Assembly: GCA_963777515.1 (NCBI GenBank)
Contig: CAVZQU010000006.1
Span: forward strand, 239,656 to 303,655
DNA from: CAVSWT01 sp963777515
Lineage (GTDB): Bacteria; Bacteroidota; Ignavibacteria; Ignavibacteriales; Ignavibacteriaceae
Reading direction: 5' to 3'
DNA: 64,000 nt
Part shown: piece by piece, positions 63,825 through 64,000 of the stretch
How the letters are laid out: every line of letters starts with the position of its first letter
Position numbering within the stretch: the first letter of the stretch is position 1
The notes under the pieces: model-generated
The model's database searches: none
What the model was told of the DNA's origin: nothing
The model's input: the letters and a program-made list of their open reading frames with translations, nothing else
Made by a program: the position numbers and the translations under genes

Positions 63825-64000
63825 TTAATATAGAAGCCAAAAAATTCCAACTGCAATTGCAATGCTGCTAAAGCTGATTGATAAATTTCTATAAAGGTTA
63901 TGGCTTCTCTCGGCAAATTTTAAGACAACAATTCCCAATACTTGTGAAAAGAACATCATTGCCAAAATAGTTCCTATGCCAAATGAAGTTAAATACATTG
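63825..64000 (-). CDS. Integral membrane protein, C-terminal end (partial)
   Basis: The last 57 residues of a gene run off the window edge. Two hydrophobic helices are seen, 'YLTSFGIGTILAMMFFSQVLGIVVLKF' and 'LSISFSSIAIAVGIFWLLY', joined by a short polar loop 'AERSHNLYRN'. The Gly-rich 'FGIGTILAM' resembles the last part of UreH/TauE-SafE-like transporters, but the fragment is too short to be sure. It ends 26 bases before the GcvH-like start, on the same strand, and may be the first visible gene of the lipoate operon. Confidence 0.6.
   Translation of the reverse strand, partial: MYLTSFGIGTILAMMFFSQVLGIVVLKFAERSHNLYRNLSISFSSIAIAVGIFWLLY

Noticed and set aside
1..64000. tRNA, rRNA, CRISPR array or insertion sequence
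   Set aside because: No T-loop-like motif with a cloverleaf, no regularly spaced direct repeats and no transposase or integrase frame were seen on reading the window; a tRNA scan was not possible.

Overview
This is AT-rich bacterial DNA. The best guess for its source is a member of the Ignavibacteria (Bacteroidota/Chlorobi side). The reasons are several large secreted proteins ending in the type IX secretion (T9SS) sorting domain with the 'QNYPNPFNPxT' signature, a PorV-like outer-membrane protein, a CarboxypepD-reg-type TonB-dependent receptor, many signal peptides ending in AQ or SQ, and an UpxY-type antiterminator. No rRNA gene, tRNA gene, CRISPR array or transposase was seen.

Layout. 1-7 kb: the 3' part of a UPF0182 membrane protein; a 1.2-kaa membrane-bound sigma-54 activator with a beta-propeller sensor; a thioredoxin fold without its active cysteines; an orphan UpxY/NusG-like protein. 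7-26 kb: an accessory-looking run of mostly single-gene units coding for exported hydrolases. It holds four serine hydrolase (class C beta-lactamase fold) lipoproteins, an S41 peptidase, an alpha/beta hydrolase, a metallopeptidase, a retropepsin-like protein, two beta-barrels and two T9SS proteins. Several of these genes are interrupted by single-base frameshifts. 26-37 kb: two paralogous T9SS proteins made of CBM11-like repeats, then a TonB receptor / secreted protein / PorV-like operon. 37-52 kb: a sugar locus with a ROK regulator, GH20 hexosaminidase, Na+/solute symporter, NagA, a T9SS TIM-barrel-like protein, NagB, a second and heavily frameshifted GH20, a GH51-PA14 arabinofuranosidase, GalT and GalK. 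Together these read as release, import and catabolism of N-acetylglucosamine, arabinose and galactose from a glycan, without a SusD partner. 52-58 kb: an acyl-ACP thioesterase, an ECF sigma factor operon with a putative anti-sigma factor and two DUF4252 proteins, a DUF302-like exported protein, and a frameshifted FadL-type porin.

58-64 kb (minus strand): a compact operon reading membrane protein (partial), GcvH-like carrier, lipoate ligase with accessory domain, radical SAM, radical SAM, second lipoate ligase, third radical SAM. Genes overlap or lie a few bases apart. This resembles the LipS1/LipS2 type of lipoate assembly described in archaea and some bacteria, here with an additional ligase and an additional radical SAM enzyme. 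It is the most interesting system in the window.

Twelve single-base frameshifts and one in-frame stop were located by reading the protein on in a second frame. They are unevenly spread: five lie in one GH20 gene, and four plus the stop lie in 20.8-24.4 kb. They could be real gene decay or indel errors in the assembly.
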